A DNA stretch of 55,228 bases from an uncultured bacterium (GTDB taxonomy: Bacteria; Bacillota; Clostridia; Lachnospirales; Lachnospiraceae). This document shows, piece by piece, positions 17,057-25,318 of this stretch. Every line of letters starts with the position of its first letter. The stretch's first letter is position 1. Made by a program: the position numbers and the translations under genes. Location: positions 1 through 55,228 of the forward strand of contig CAMWUN010000021.1 in the NCBI GenBank assembly GCA_947177425.1. Reading direction: 5' to 3'. Below the pieces are notes generated by a model, which did not search any database, was not told the origin of the DNA, and saw only the letters and a list, made by a program, of their open reading frames with translations.

Positions 17057-17504
17057 CACTGCTTCCTCCCATTACAACCTGTTTTATTTTCTGTGCATAC
17101 CCTCTGGATATCATCAGCCGTTCCCCGTTTTTCATATGGGCAAAAAAGCGGCCGTTCAGTGCCGGGCTGATGCCTTCCAGCAGCATTAAATTTAAGACCA
17201 CCGACTTGGAACACCGGATAAAGTGGTGTAAGGCATACGCCGCCTCCACCTCGTAAAGCCGCATCTTTATTTCATACACCTGCTTTCCGGTGTAAGCAAA
17301 AACTTTTTCATCCAGGGCTTCAAAATAATAAACATCCTCTAAACAAAACTGCTCCATCCTCTGATTATCTGTCAGCCCCGGAATTTTCGTTTCCTTTGTC
17401 AGTGCATAGCTGTAAATATCCTTAACTTCCTGTGTCACTTCCACACATTCAATGACCACCTGCTCTTCTTCTTTTTTCAAAATCTTTCTGATTTTAACCT
17501 TCAT
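17046..17504 (-). CDS. Stand-alone LytTR DNA-binding regulator
   Basis: The 152-residue protein has an N-terminal half of unknown fold (about 1-45) and a LytTR domain (about 50-148, with VYYFEALDEKVFAYTGKQVYEIK, FIRCSKSVVLNLMLLEGISP and GRFFAHMKNGERLMISRGYAQKIK). It has no receiver domain, so control is not by phosphorylation. With the overlapping DUF3021 gene it forms a two-gene LytTR regulatory system. Targets are unknown. Confidence 0.88.
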   Translation of the reverse strand: MKVKIRKILKKEEEQVVIECVEVTQEVKDIYSYALTKETKIPGLTDNQRMEQFCLEDVYYFEALDEKVFAYTGKQVYEIKMRLYEVEAAYALHHFIRCSKSVVLNLMLLEGISPALNGRFFAHMKNGERLMISRGYAQKIKQVVMGGSSDEA

Positions 17505-17566
17505 TCTGAATAAATATGCCTTTCTGTCCGCTTATGTCACACCTTACAACAACGGCTCTGCCAGAC

Positions 17567-18646
17567 TTATGAATACTCCTCTTTTATGTCAGGTTCTCCT
17601 TTGCCTTTCAAATAATAGTCAAACCAGGCAAGCACTACCTCATTTACATTTTCAATACAGATCCGGGCATCCACTTTACCTATCCCCAGCAATTTTGCCA
17701 GAATAGGGGAAACTAAAGGTAAATCCGTAAAATTAAGGTGCCCGGCACCGTTAAAAATTACTTCCCTGAACTCTTTTGCCCGTTCCCCTGTATAAAAGTT
17801 GATATACTGCCGGGGAAAGGACTGGGCCGCTTCATAAGCCGCCCTTGAATTTATATCCAGAAGAGGCACGGGATAGGGTTCTTCATTGTATATCTGCCTG
17901 CCCTCTTCAAATCCCACATATTCTCCAAACATGGTGCCTTCCAGAACAATGACCGCATCTATATCATCACGTATCCTTCCAAGGGCCGCCGAGGAAGCGC
18001 CGCCCATAGAGTGTCCGAAAAGGCCAATCTTTTCCCTGTCCACCATGGCAAAAAGACCGTTTTCTCCTCCTTTTGCCTTTTCCAGAATCGTGTCTATCAC
18101 AAAATTTTCATCTGCTGTGCGAAGCTCCATCCACTCCCTGCTGTGCCTGTAAATCCGCTCCTCCGCCTCCGGGTCGCCTGTGCCGTTTTCTGCATAAATA
18201 TCCTTTACAAACTGCATATCCGCCATCGTCACTTTCCCGTTTACATCCTTTACAAACATGGCGTGGTAGGGATGGGCAATGCTTGCCACCACATAACCGT
18301 TGGAAGCCAGTTCCATGCAGGTTGAATAATTGCTGTCAATCACCCCGAATGCCCCATGGGAAAATACCACAAGAGGGTAGCTCCCGTTTTCTTTCGGATA
18401 CCAGAATTTCACTGTAAGCGCCCGTTTCTCCCCTGTATCTGTAAAAGTTTCCACCCGGCTTTCGTCCACCCAGGTAAATTCCTCCACCGCAACTTCAAGA
18501 TTCCCCGTCACCTTTGGCTGTTTATATGGAGGAAACAGGATAAGCCGGAACAGGCCCCCTAAAAGAACCAGCATCCCAAATATCTTAATGCCCCTGATTA
18601 CCCACTTTCTCCCCTTACGGCTGTCATCCGCTTTCTTTTCCCTCAT
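17567..18646 (-). CDS. Membrane-anchored alpha/beta hydrolase
   Basis: The 359-residue protein has an N-terminal membrane anchor (about 17-38) and an outside alpha/beta-hydrolase domain. The nucleophile elbow is GHSMGG (S213), the oxyanion region is VVFSHGAFG, and the late histidine is in FNGAGHLNFTD. It resembles platelet-activating-factor acetylhydrolase or dienelactone hydrolase-like proteins; ester or lipid cleavage is likely but the substrate is unknown. AGGAGG precedes the ATG. It ends 62 bases upstream of the LytTR gene with no clear terminator between. Confidence 0.87.
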   Translation of the reverse strand: MREKKADDSRKGRKWVIRGIKIFGMLVLLGGLFRLILFPPYKQPKVTGNLEVAVEEFTWVDESRVETFTDTGEKRALTVKFWYPKENGSYPLVVFSHGAFGVIDSNYSTCMELASNGYVVASIAHPYHAMFVKDVNGKVTMADMQFVKDIYAENGTGDPEAEERIYRHSREWMELRTADENFVIDTILEKAKGGENGLFAMVDREKIGLFGHSMGGASSAALGRIRDDIDAVIVLEGTMFGEYVGFEEGRQIYNEEPYPVPLLDINSRAAYEAAQSFPRQYINFYTGERAKEFREVIFNGAGHLNFTDLPLVSPILAKLLGIGKVDARICIENVNEVVLAWFDYYLKGKGEPDIKEEYS

Positions 18647-18797
18647 ACGTCATCCTCCTGTCTTTGCTGTATGGAAATTGCTCCTGCGGCAGCCGCTGAT
18701 ACATACACAGGCGCATCTGCACAGCTTACTGACCGCTGGCTTCCATACTTCTTACAGGATTAACATAACATAGCTTTTCCAGGGCATGAATACCAGA

Positions 18798-18830
18798 AAG
18801 GATGAAATGCTTTTTTTAAGGATGAAATGC
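18798..18830. repeat. 13-bp direct repeat
   Basis: AAGGATGAAATGC occurs at 18798-18810 and 18818-18830, separated by seven T/A bases. It lies between the hydrolase promoter region and a terminator. The rest of 18647-18797 shows no gene. Confidence 0.6.
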
Positions 18831-18876
18831 AAAAAAGCCTATGCAGGGCAAAATCTTCTTGCCACTGTGCATAGGC
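18831..18876 (-). terminator. Rho-independent terminator of the 83-residue protein gene
   Basis: On the minus strand a 9-bp stem, GCCTATGCA (18868-18876) and TGCATAGGC (18837-18845), is followed by six T. A second GC-rich hairpin, GGGCGG/CCGCCC, lies just before it (about 18894-18920). Confidence 0.85.
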
Positions 18877-18931
18877 CCATACTGCCTTTGTCCGGGCGGA
18901 CAGAGCCGTCTGCCGCCCCGCTGGTTTGCTG

Positions 18932-19183
18932 TTATCCTTTTAGTCCTCTCGACTGGCGGTCCATATCTTCCACTACGATGTCGTAGATTTCCCCAAGGGT
19001 GGAGCAGTACTCCAGCACTTTCCACGGCTCGTTTGTATGAAAGTGAATCTTAATTAACTCCTCATCTCCCACTGCCAGAAGACAGTCCCCTTTGAAATTT
19101 TCCGTGAAATATTCGGAAATTACATCCTCATCCAAATCCTCGCCTTCAATTAATAACTGCGTGTCATACTTAAATTCCAGCAT
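18932..19183 (-). CDS. Stand-alone FakA/YloV-type middle domain (83 residues)
   Basis: The product, with VISEYFTENFKGDCLLAVGD and LIKIHFHTNEPWKVLEYCSTLGEIYDI, matches the central domain of FakA/YloV, the fatty-acid kinase, or its DAK-phosphatase-like segment. It lacks the N-terminal nucleotide-binding DhaL domain and the C-terminal DegV-like part. AAAGGAGGG lies seven bases before the ATG and a terminator follows, so this looks like a true small gene, not a leftover. It may bind a partner or a fatty-acid carrier; the function is unknown. Confidence 0.75.
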   Translation of the reverse strand: MLEFKYDTQLLIEGEDLDEDVISEYFTENFKGDCLLAVGDEELIKIHFHTNEPWKVLEYCSTLGEIYDIVVEDMDRQSRGLKG

Positions 19184-19317
19184 GTTTGCCCTCCTTTAAA
19201 GCCATCCTGTTCCTATATTTTCCTGCATTGCTTCTATCCGCTATTATATCCAATTCTGCATTCTCCTGTAAAGAACTTATACGAAACATGCACACAAATT
19301 TTGAGAACTCATTTACT

Positions 19318-19360
19318 GTTCACTCCGTGACCGGCAACCTGCAAAAATCTATTGTCATAA
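19318..19360 (+). repeat. Fragment of dispersed repeat family C
   Basis: The sequence matches the left end of the copy at 26692 (TACTGTTCACTCCGTGACC, then GCAAAAATCTAT). The right end is missing; the flavoprotein gene ends at 19365. Nothing else is seen between 19184 and 19317. Confidence 0.6.
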
Positions 19361-19364
19361 AAAG

Positions 19365-20030
19365 TCAGCAGATAGCATACAGGGACTTAAAAGTCTGGAC
19401 AATAATTTCCACGTATTTTTCTATATTTTCCTCCAGCATCTTCCAGTCGTATTCCTGACAGGGGAATATTCCATTTTTCTGTGTCACATTTTTTACCGGA
19501 AGGGAAATCCCCGTGTTCCACTTGGAGTTGTAGGGAACCACCTTAAGCTGGATTGTATCAAGTGCATTGGCAATGGTATCGTTCACCATGGCTTTGTAGC
19601 TTTCCAGGGCCGTAATCCCTCCGCCCCCATGGGAAATAATGCCTGCCAGTGTGCCGTGTATTTCTGACTGGTACCTCTGGTCCTGCCACCAGTGCAGAAA
19701 AGTAATCTGCTCCATTTTTTCCAGAAGCATACACAGCTTTGCCGGAATGGGCGCATAGTGAGGGGACACGAAAAACACATAGTCTGCGGTCACAAGTTCC
19801 TCATAAATGCTGTTGAAACTCCTGTCCTGCACACATCTTTTCCCCTCATAGCACTGGCCGCACCCGGTACAGGGATTCAGCGCACATTTGCGTAAATCTA
19901 TAATTTTACATGGAATTTTCTTTTTATGGAGCACACCGGCAATCAGCTTACAGATGCGATAAGTGGTGCTGTTATCCTGACTTTCCATGATGTTTGATGC
20001 TGATATGCATACTGCTTTCTGTTCTTTCAC
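19365..20030 (-). CDS. Iron-sulfur flavoprotein-type NAD(P)H-dependent reductase
   Basis: The 221-residue protein has a flavodoxin-like fold, with phosphate-loop region CISASNIMESQDNSTTYRI and FVSPHYAPIPAKLCMLLEKME. Cysteines C54, C57, C60 and C66 (CX2CX2CX5C) match the compact 4Fe-4S motif of archaeal and clostridial iron-sulfur flavoproteins. It probably passes electrons between ferredoxin-like donors and a quinone, oxygen or other acceptor. The start is GTG after AGGGGG. It stands alone on the minus strand. Confidence 0.85.
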   Translation of the reverse strand: MKEQKAVCISASNIMESQDNSTTYRICKLIAGVLHKKKIPCKIIDLRKCALNPCTGCGQCYEGKRCVQDRSFNSIYEELVTADYVFFVSPHYAPIPAKLCMLLEKMEQITFLHWWQDQRYQSEIHGTLAGIISHGGGGITALESYKAMVNDTIANALDTIQLKVVPYNSKWNTGISLPVKNVTQKNGIFPCQEYDWKMLEENIEKYVEIIVQTFKSLYAIC

Positions 20031-20128
20031 CTTTATTTACCCCCTATATTCCAAAAGTCAACCGCTGAGTTGTTGATTGCGCTCTGGCAGTTCTTTACGA
20101 AGCGGCCCTGCTGCAGCTTCTCTTCGCG

Positions 20129-21592
20129 CTAATACCCTAAATCCCTGTCAATTATGGTTCCGTCCATGGCATTGATGGTCAGTCTGCTTGCGTAGGGAAC
20201 GGCATCCGTCATAGGCTCCTTTCCCTCCGGGTAAAAAACCTCCCTTCCAAAGAAATCCCACACGGGAATCATCTCTCCTTCCATGGGATTGCCTTTTTCA
20301 AACACCCGCATGTATCCCAGTCTCACTTCGTCAATGAAAAAGTCCAGTTTCATCTTGTCCGCCTCCTCATAGATATCCCCGTACTTTTTCAAAATCATTT
20401 CCTCAAATATATCCTGGATTTCTGAAAAAGGAAGCAGAAATACATACTCATCCGACACCTTTTCCACATGATAGGGATTCACCCAGTTAAAGCTTGCAAA
20501 ACCTTCCGGATCATATACCAGTTCCAGCCGCTCATAAGGCCATACGACTATATCGTCATTTTCCAGCGTGCCGCCTTCGTTTGCCGTATATGTTACCGGT
20601 ATTCCGTCTATCATCCGTGTAAAGTAAAATGCATACCCCACCACATCCGTGTGCACATTCCCCTCTTTTTCTTCTACCGAAACTGCCTGGACATATTCCT
20701 CCCCGGCCAGGGCAAAGTCCGTAAATCCCATAGCTTCCACGGTTTCCTGTGCCTTTTGGCGCGCCTTTGCCCTATCAATTTCTGCCGCCTGGGCGCTTCC
20801 GTTCTGCTCGTCAAAGAAATTATAAAAATTGCTGTTTACTCTGCTGCATCTTATCTGAAAGCTTATCCACCGCCATGTATCAGATAAATTATTGTCCAGG
20901 GAAACATGGAAGTCCTCCCCATTTACTGTCGCCATTCCTCCCAGGTAGTTTTCCTCCGCATTTGTCCCTGAACCGTCATAGGCTACAATCTCCGGTACTT
21001 CTATTATAATAGCTTCCCTGGGTGCTTCCTTTGCCAATGCACGCCAGTTATCTATCCGCGCATCATAATCTATTTCTTTCGCATTTACTCTCTTGTCCTT
21101 TACCGCCTCTTCTACAGATTCGGCCTTTTGCTTCTCCAGTAAAGCAATGTTATTTTCCACCTCTTCCAGCGTAAATCCATTGGAACTTTCCATCCGTTCA
21201 TAGTCTCTGTCCCAGAGAGATGCTCCATTTAAAAGAATCCCGCTTACCCTGTCATAGTCCTCCTGGGTAAATACCCTGCTGGTCACTTTGTAGGTCTTAA
21301 ATCCGTCCGCCTTGGGAATTACTACAGCGGCGTCCGCCTTTACGGAAACCACTCCACTACTTCCTTCCCATTTATAATGCTCCGGCGCCTGTACCAGTTC
21401 CGCCGCCGTCCCTTCCGTCCCCTGCTGGCTGGCTGCCTCCATTCCCCCATCTCCAGTCTGCCATGCAGCTTCCTGTCTGGGAACCACAATTTCCTCCCGC
21501 GTCTGCATATCGCTGCTACACCCGGATGCCGTAAACATCATAGCTGCTACACACAGCATCGCCAGTTTCTTTCCTTTCACTTTCTCCCTCAT
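20129..21592 (-). CDS. Predicted lipoprotein in a two-component operon
   Basis: From the ATG at 21592 the 487-residue protein starts with a lipoprotein signal (KKLAMLCVAAMMFTASGC). A TTG-started frame (21664) would add 24 residues and overlap the kinase gene. I do not recognise the mature domain; it is mostly mixed alpha/beta with repeated Tyr/Asp/Glu-rich strands and ends NAMDGTIIDRDLGY, reminiscent of PepSY/YycI-like outer-surface proteins. It is the third gene after an OmpR regulator and a kinase, so it may be their output or a sensory partner. Confidence 0.75.
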   Translation of the reverse strand: MREKVKGKKLAMLCVAAMMFTASGCSSDMQTREEIVVPRQEAAWQTGDGGMEAASQQGTEGTAAELVQAPEHYKWEGSSGVVSVKADAAVVIPKADGFKTYKVTSRVFTQEDYDRVSGILLNGASLWDRDYERMESSNGFTLEEVENNIALLEKQKAESVEEAVKDKRVNAKEIDYDARIDNWRALAKEAPREAIIIEVPEIVAYDGSGTNAEENYLGGMATVNGEDFHVSLDNNLSDTWRWISFQIRCSRVNSNFYNFFDEQNGSAQAAEIDRAKARQKAQETVEAMGFTDFALAGEEYVQAVSVEEKEGNVHTDVVGYAFYFTRMIDGIPVTYTANEGGTLENDDIVVWPYERLELVYDPEGFASFNWVNPYHVEKVSDEYVFLLPFSEIQDIFEEMILKKYGDIYEEADKMKLDFFIDEVRLGYMRVFEKGNPMEGEMIPVWDFFGREVFYPEGKEPMTDAVPYASRLTINAMDGTIIDRDLGY

Positions 21593-21653
21593 TTCTTCAC
21601 TGCCTTCTACACCATAGCCTGTTTGAAAATCATCCATTAAATTCTTTCGCAGA

Positions 21654-23036
21654 TTATCTTTCAAAGATAACCGACACTTTCGTGCCTTTTCCCACTTTAC
21701 TTTCTATCAGAACCCGCGCACCGTGAAGCTGGGCAATCAAAATGCACAGGGCAAGTCCAAGGCCGCATCCCCCTGCTTTCCGGCTCCGGGCTTTATCCAC
21801 CATATAAAAGGCTTCCGTCACCCTTCCGATTTCCTCTTCCGGAATCCCGCACCCAAAGTCCTGTACAGTGATGATATTTCCCTCTCCTTTTAATAAGATA
21901 ACATCCCCTTCCCGGCTGGCTTTCGCCCCGTTGTCTATCAGATTGACCAGAAGGCTTTCAAACAAATCTTTATCTATTTTTTTTGGTTCCATGGCACATG
22001 AGTATTCCAGCCTGACTTTCCTCTGCTGTAAATGATGTTCCTCCAGTCTCGCCACCTGCCCAAACAACTCATCCATGGAGGTTTCTTCCATATAAATACT
22101 GTCATTCTCATAAAGCCCAATAAGGCTCATAAGCTTACTGCTAAGATGCTCCAGCCGTCTGCACTCTTCTTTGATGTGCCACAAGGCCCTCTCCTGCTGT
22201 CCCTTTTTCAGATTCACATGAAGAAGGGTATCCGAATAGCCGATGATGGATGTCATGGGGGTTTTCAGTTCATGGGTAAGGCTTCCAAGCATCTGCCTGC
22301 GCTGTTCAGAAACCTTGGACAATTCCGTGACCTGATTTTCTATTCTGTCCGCCATGCTGTTAAATGCCTGCGCCATAAGGCCCACTTCATCTCTTGTGTG
22401 GACATCGGCTCTCCGTTTAAGCTTTCCCTGACTGATGTCCTGGGCCGCCTGCTGCAGCTCCCGCAAAGGCTGCATGATTTTTCTGGTGACAAAAAAAACA
22501 ATGACCATGGCAAGAACTGCCGCCAACGCCAGAATCATCAAATCTGCAACTATCTGTTTTTGTATATCCCTGTATAAATCAGAAATGTCCTTTACAAGTA
22601 CCAGCTTGTATTCCCGTTCTCCCGCCGCCGGAACCTTTTTCCCTGAAATGAGAATGTACTGCTCCCCCTTCACCTGTATGATGCTGAAACCCTCTGTCCG
22701 GCTCCACCGGTCGTCCTGGGGATTTTTCAGTTCAAAAGGAGTCAGATTACAAATCACCTTATCATCTTCAATCAGTATGTATTTGGAAGCGCTGTATTTT
22801 TTTATCAGATAAGTAATATAAGAATTTTTGGCAGCCTCGCTGCGGTCTTTAGCCGGGCTGTTTTCCAGTTCCCTTGCCAGCGCATAGGCTGTGGAATGAA
22901 GCTGCTGTTCGCAGCTTTCTATGGTTTTCTCCTGATTATAACCCACAGAACGGTAAATCACCGTTGCCCCTGATATGCCGGTAGCCATGAGGATTACTGT
23001 TACCGTCACCAAAGACAGCTTTTTCCATAATTTCAT
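21654..23036 (-). CDS. Sensor histidine kinase (HAMP-HisKA-HATPase)
   Basis: The 460-residue kinase has a membrane segment (about 8-28), an outside sensor of about 130 residues, a second membrane segment (about 163-184), a HAMP linker, a HisKA domain with SLTHELKTPMTS (phospho-acceptor H255) and an ATPase domain (N-box LLVNLIDNGAKAS, G1 DFGCGIP, G2 GGCGLGLALC). Its ATG directly follows the TAA of the response regulator. The signal is unknown. Confidence 0.92.
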   Translation of the reverse strand: MKLWKKLSLVTVTVILMATGISGATVIYRSVGYNQEKTIESCEQQLHSTAYALARELENSPAKDRSEAAKNSYITYLIKKYSASKYILIEDDKVICNLTPFELKNPQDDRWSRTEGFSIIQVKGEQYILISGKKVPAAGEREYKLVLVKDISDLYRDIQKQIVADLMILALAAVLAMVIVFFVTRKIMQPLRELQQAAQDISQGKLKRRADVHTRDEVGLMAQAFNSMADRIENQVTELSKVSEQRRQMLGSLTHELKTPMTSIIGYSDTLLHVNLKKGQQERALWHIKEECRRLEHLSSKLMSLIGLYENDSIYMEETSMDELFGQVARLEEHHLQQRKVRLEYSCAMEPKKIDKDLFESLLVNLIDNGAKASREGDVILLKGEGNIITVQDFGCGIPEEEIGRVTEAFYMVDKARSRKAGGCGLGLALCILIAQLHGARVLIESKVGKGTKVSVIFER

Positions 23037-23735
23037 TTAATCCAAATCCTCCAGACGGTATCCTTTCTTGGAAATCGTGCGGATGACATCATGAAAATCC
23101 AGCTTTTTCCGAAGCTGCCCAATATGTACATCCACTGTCCTTGTCTCCCCCATATAGTCGGTTCCCCAGATTCTGTTCAGCAGTTCTTCCCTTGAAAAAG
23201 CCACGTTCTTACTGCCTGCCAGGGTCACTAACAGTTCGTATTCCAAAGGCTTTAAAGGCACCTGTACACCGCCCTTTACGACACTGTGCTGTTTCAGGTC
23301 GATAACCACATCCCGTATCTGTATCTTTTCCCTGCTGCGGCCTGTCCTTTGCAGCACCTTCTCCATCCGCACCAGAAGTTCCAGCACCTCAAAAGGCTTG
23401 ACAATGTAATCCTCCGCACCGGATGTCAGCCCGTAAACCTTAGAGGCCACATCATCCTTTGCTGTCAGGTAAATCACTGGAATGTCAGCCCTTTGAAAAT
23501 CCTCCATCAGTTCAAATCCATCCTTCCCCGGCAGCATCACATCCACCAGGGCAAGGGCAATTTCCTGTCCTTCCATATCCTTTAAAATTCTTTCCGCCAC
23601 AATCCCATCGGAAACAGGCAGCGTTTCATACCCTGCCGCATCCAGATTCATGCAAATCAGTTCCGAAATAGAACTGTCATCCTCAACCACCAAAATTTTA
23701 GTTTTTATGACTCTCCCCCCACTCCTGCTTAACAC
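23037..23735 (-). CDS. OmpR/PhoB-family response regulator
   Basis: The protein has a receiver domain (VVEDDSS acid pocket, phospho-acceptor in LALVDVMLPGKDGF, conserved Lys in YIVKPFEVLEL) and a winged-helix output domain ending VRTISKKGYRLEDLD. The start is uncertain. The only in-frame canonical start before the conserved KILVVEDD is GTG at 23735, which has no Shine-Dalgarno sequence; GGGGGGAGAG sits just before an ATA codon at 23708. The upstream sequence GTGTTAAG is repeated with an 18-bp offset and could be an operator. Confidence 0.9.
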   Translation of the reverse strand: MLSRSGGRVIKTKILVVEDDSSISELICMNLDAAGYETLPVSDGIVAERILKDMEGQEIALALVDVMLPGKDGFELMEDFQRADIPVIYLTAKDDVASKVYGLTSGAEDYIVKPFEVLELLVRMEKVLQRTGRSREKIQIRDVVIDLKQHSVVKGGVQVPLKPLEYELLVTLAGSKNVAFSREELLNRIWGTDYMGETRTVDVHIGQLRKKLDFHDVIRTISKKGYRLEDLD

Positions 23736-23764
23736 ACAGATTTATCTTAACACAGCTCCTGCAC

Positions 23765-23812
23765 AAAAAAAGCATCAAAATGTAAACATTATTTACATTT
23801 TAATGCTTTTTT
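23765..23812 (-). terminator. Long AT-rich terminator hairpin
   Basis: The left arm (about 23765-23786, AAGCAT then AAAATGTAAA) pairs with the right arm (about 23792-23812, TTTACATTTT then ATGCTT), and A/T runs flank both sides. It separates the ECF/DUF4430 operon from the response-regulator operon. Confidence 0.8.
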
Positions 23813-23853
23813 CTTTATTTTGTCTCTAAAAAGAACAATTATATAGCAACTTA

Positions 23854-24375
23854 TTACTGGTCTTTCAAGGCATTTTTTTCTGCAAACCGCAGAAGTGATA
23901 CGATGGGCATAACCAATATTCCACAAAAAAAGTTGCTCACGCCGTGGATAAAATCCCATGGCAGTCCCGCCACGATCCAGGCCCACATTCCTTTGATGCT
24001 TAATCCATAAAGAACCGCCTGCGCAGGCGCATACAGGGTACCAAACAGGAATCCATGCATGGCGCATACAATCATATAGACAACTGGCCGTACCTTTTGG
24101 GGCATATTTTTAGGGAGAAGCATAACCACCCCCCAAAGGACTGTCCACACATAAAGATAGGGAACCCACCATGACGCAAAGCCACAAAAAAGCCCATTTA
24201 AAATCACATAGGTGTAAATTGGGTACAACGCCTTTTTCCTGTAAACCACAGTATAGGCAATGGTAAATGTCCCCAGAAGATGGATATTGGGAGCGGCCTC
24301 CATAATCATCTTTGATCCGTACATAATGACTCCCAGCATTGCAAACACTGTGATTTCCCGTGTTGATACCTTCAT
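23854..24375 (-). CDS. ECF transporter S component
   Basis: The 173-residue membrane protein has about five to six membrane segments and resembles substrate-binding S components of energy-coupling factor transporters (FAMLGVIMYGSKMIMEAAPN, LPWDFIHGVSNFFCG). It would use a shared EcfAAT module encoded elsewhere. It starts two bases after the DUF4430 lipoprotein stop. The upstream cobalamin-type riboswitch suggests that a corrinoid or precursor is the substrate. Confidence 0.8.
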   Translation of the reverse strand: MKVSTREITVFAMLGVIMYGSKMIMEAAPNIHLLGTFTIAYTVVYRKKALYPIYTYVILNGLFCGFASWWVPYLYVWTVLWGVVMLLPKNMPQKVRPVVYMIVCAMHGFLFGTLYAPAQAVLYGLSIKGMWAWIVAGLPWDFIHGVSNFFCGILVMPIVSLLRFAEKNALKDQ

Positions 24376-24377
24376 CC

Positions 24378-24836
24378 TTATTCTACCCTGAAAGAATAAC
24401 TTTCCCCTTCGGTAATAGGTGTGGTGTCAACGCCGGAGGACGCATACTCGCCGTTTACATAAAATGCCCAGTATACACCGTCTTTGTCATAATCGGCAGT
24501 AATCCCGTTTACCGTCTTAACGAAAAGGCCGTACTCGCCTTCCTCCCCTGCAATCAGTCCAAGTCCAGCCAAAGCCTCCCCTACGGTTTCTTTGTCTGTG
24601 TGAATCTCAAACTGCGTTTCATTGCCGTCCTTATCCACCACTGTAAAAGGAAACTCCCGGCTCCCTTCCCCCAGCACGCCTCCCGGCTGCTGTCCGCCGA
24701 CTTCCGCCTCCGTACCGGCGGCCGCTTCTTTCCTGTCTGCACTGCCATTACAACCGATTGTACCAAACGCCATAGCCGCAATAAGCGCCATACAAAGGAT
24801 GCATGACAAAAATTTTTTTCTGCATTTCATCTGCAT
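24378..24836 (-). CDS. DUF4430 lipoprotein, likely corrinoid-binding
   Basis: The 152-residue protein has a lipoprotein signal ending GTIGC (C29) and a DUF4430-type domain, related to the C-terminal domain of transcobalamin and intrinsic factor: TVGEALAGLGLIAGE, LFVKTVNGITADYD, YWAFYVNGEYASSGVDT. Capture of a corrinoid on the outer face and delivery to the S component is inferred from the domain, the neighbour and the riboswitch. The ATG at 24836 follows AAAGGAG; the upstream GTG (24866) is not needed. Confidence 0.82.
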   Translation of the reverse strand: MQMKCRKKFLSCILCMALIAAMAFGTIGCNGSADRKEAAAGTEAEVGGQQPGGVLGEGSREFPFTVVDKDGNETQFEIHTDKETVGEALAGLGLIAGEEGEYGLFVKTVNGITADYDKDGVYWAFYVNGEYASSGVDTTPITEGESYSFRVE

Positions 24837-25039
24837 ATTCCTTATCTCCTTTGTTTTTATTCCCACAGTCCATCATTCAAAATCAGGCAACCTGCCTGGC
24901 AAATTCTGCGGGTGCTGCATCCTCCGTAAACCGGCGCTCGCGGTCCTAAAAAAGAGGATTCCTTTGTCCGGATATTTCGACTTGGCACTTTAAGACAGTC
25001 CATAAATTCACATCCAGACTGCTCCTTATGTCCGCCGGC

Positions 25040-25178
25040 CTTCTCAGAATTATCAATTTATTCCAATGGCTTTTCCCAGCTTACGGCTTCTGGTCAGACG
25101 GGCAAATACTTCCATGTGCTTCACGGCGACGGGCTCGTACAGGATTTGCACCTGTTTCCCCGGACATTCCGGTTACTA
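25040..25178 (-). promoter_or_regulatory. Cobalamin-type riboswitch
   Basis: The minus strand reads GGGGAAACAGGTGCAAATCC, then TGTACGAGCCCGTCGCCGTGA, then GTCTGACCAGAAGCC. This matches the conserved core of cobalamin riboswitches (GGGAA, GGTGnAAnTCC, CCCGCCnCTGTGA, then a B12-box-like part). A leader of about 200 bases remains before the DUF4430 gene, but I could not assign a clear terminator or sequestering hairpin. Boundaries are approximate. Confidence 0.78.
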
Positions 25179-25206
25179 TCATAATATTTTATGGTCAAAT
25201 GGTCAA
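25178..25206 (-). promoter_or_regulatory. Promoter of the riboswitch-controlled operon
   Basis: TTGACC (25201-25206) and TATGAT (25178-25183) are spaced exactly 17 bp on the minus strand, directly before the riboswitch core. Confidence 0.72.
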
Positions 25207-25250
25207 GCTGATATTTTCCTCAAAACCAGCTTTTTGCCCTCCCGGTTCAT

Positions 25251-25300
25251 TTTCTTACTATCAGCGCAGTAAATGTGCAGGTCTGTGTGTACATTGCGCA
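25251..25300 (+). repeat. Fragment of dispersed repeat family C
   Basis: The sequence TCAGCGCAGTAAATGTGCAG followed by GTCTGTGTG matches the right end of the copy at about 26781-26814. The left end is absent. Confidence 0.6.
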
Positions 25301-25318
25301 ATAAACGGCATAAAGCGT

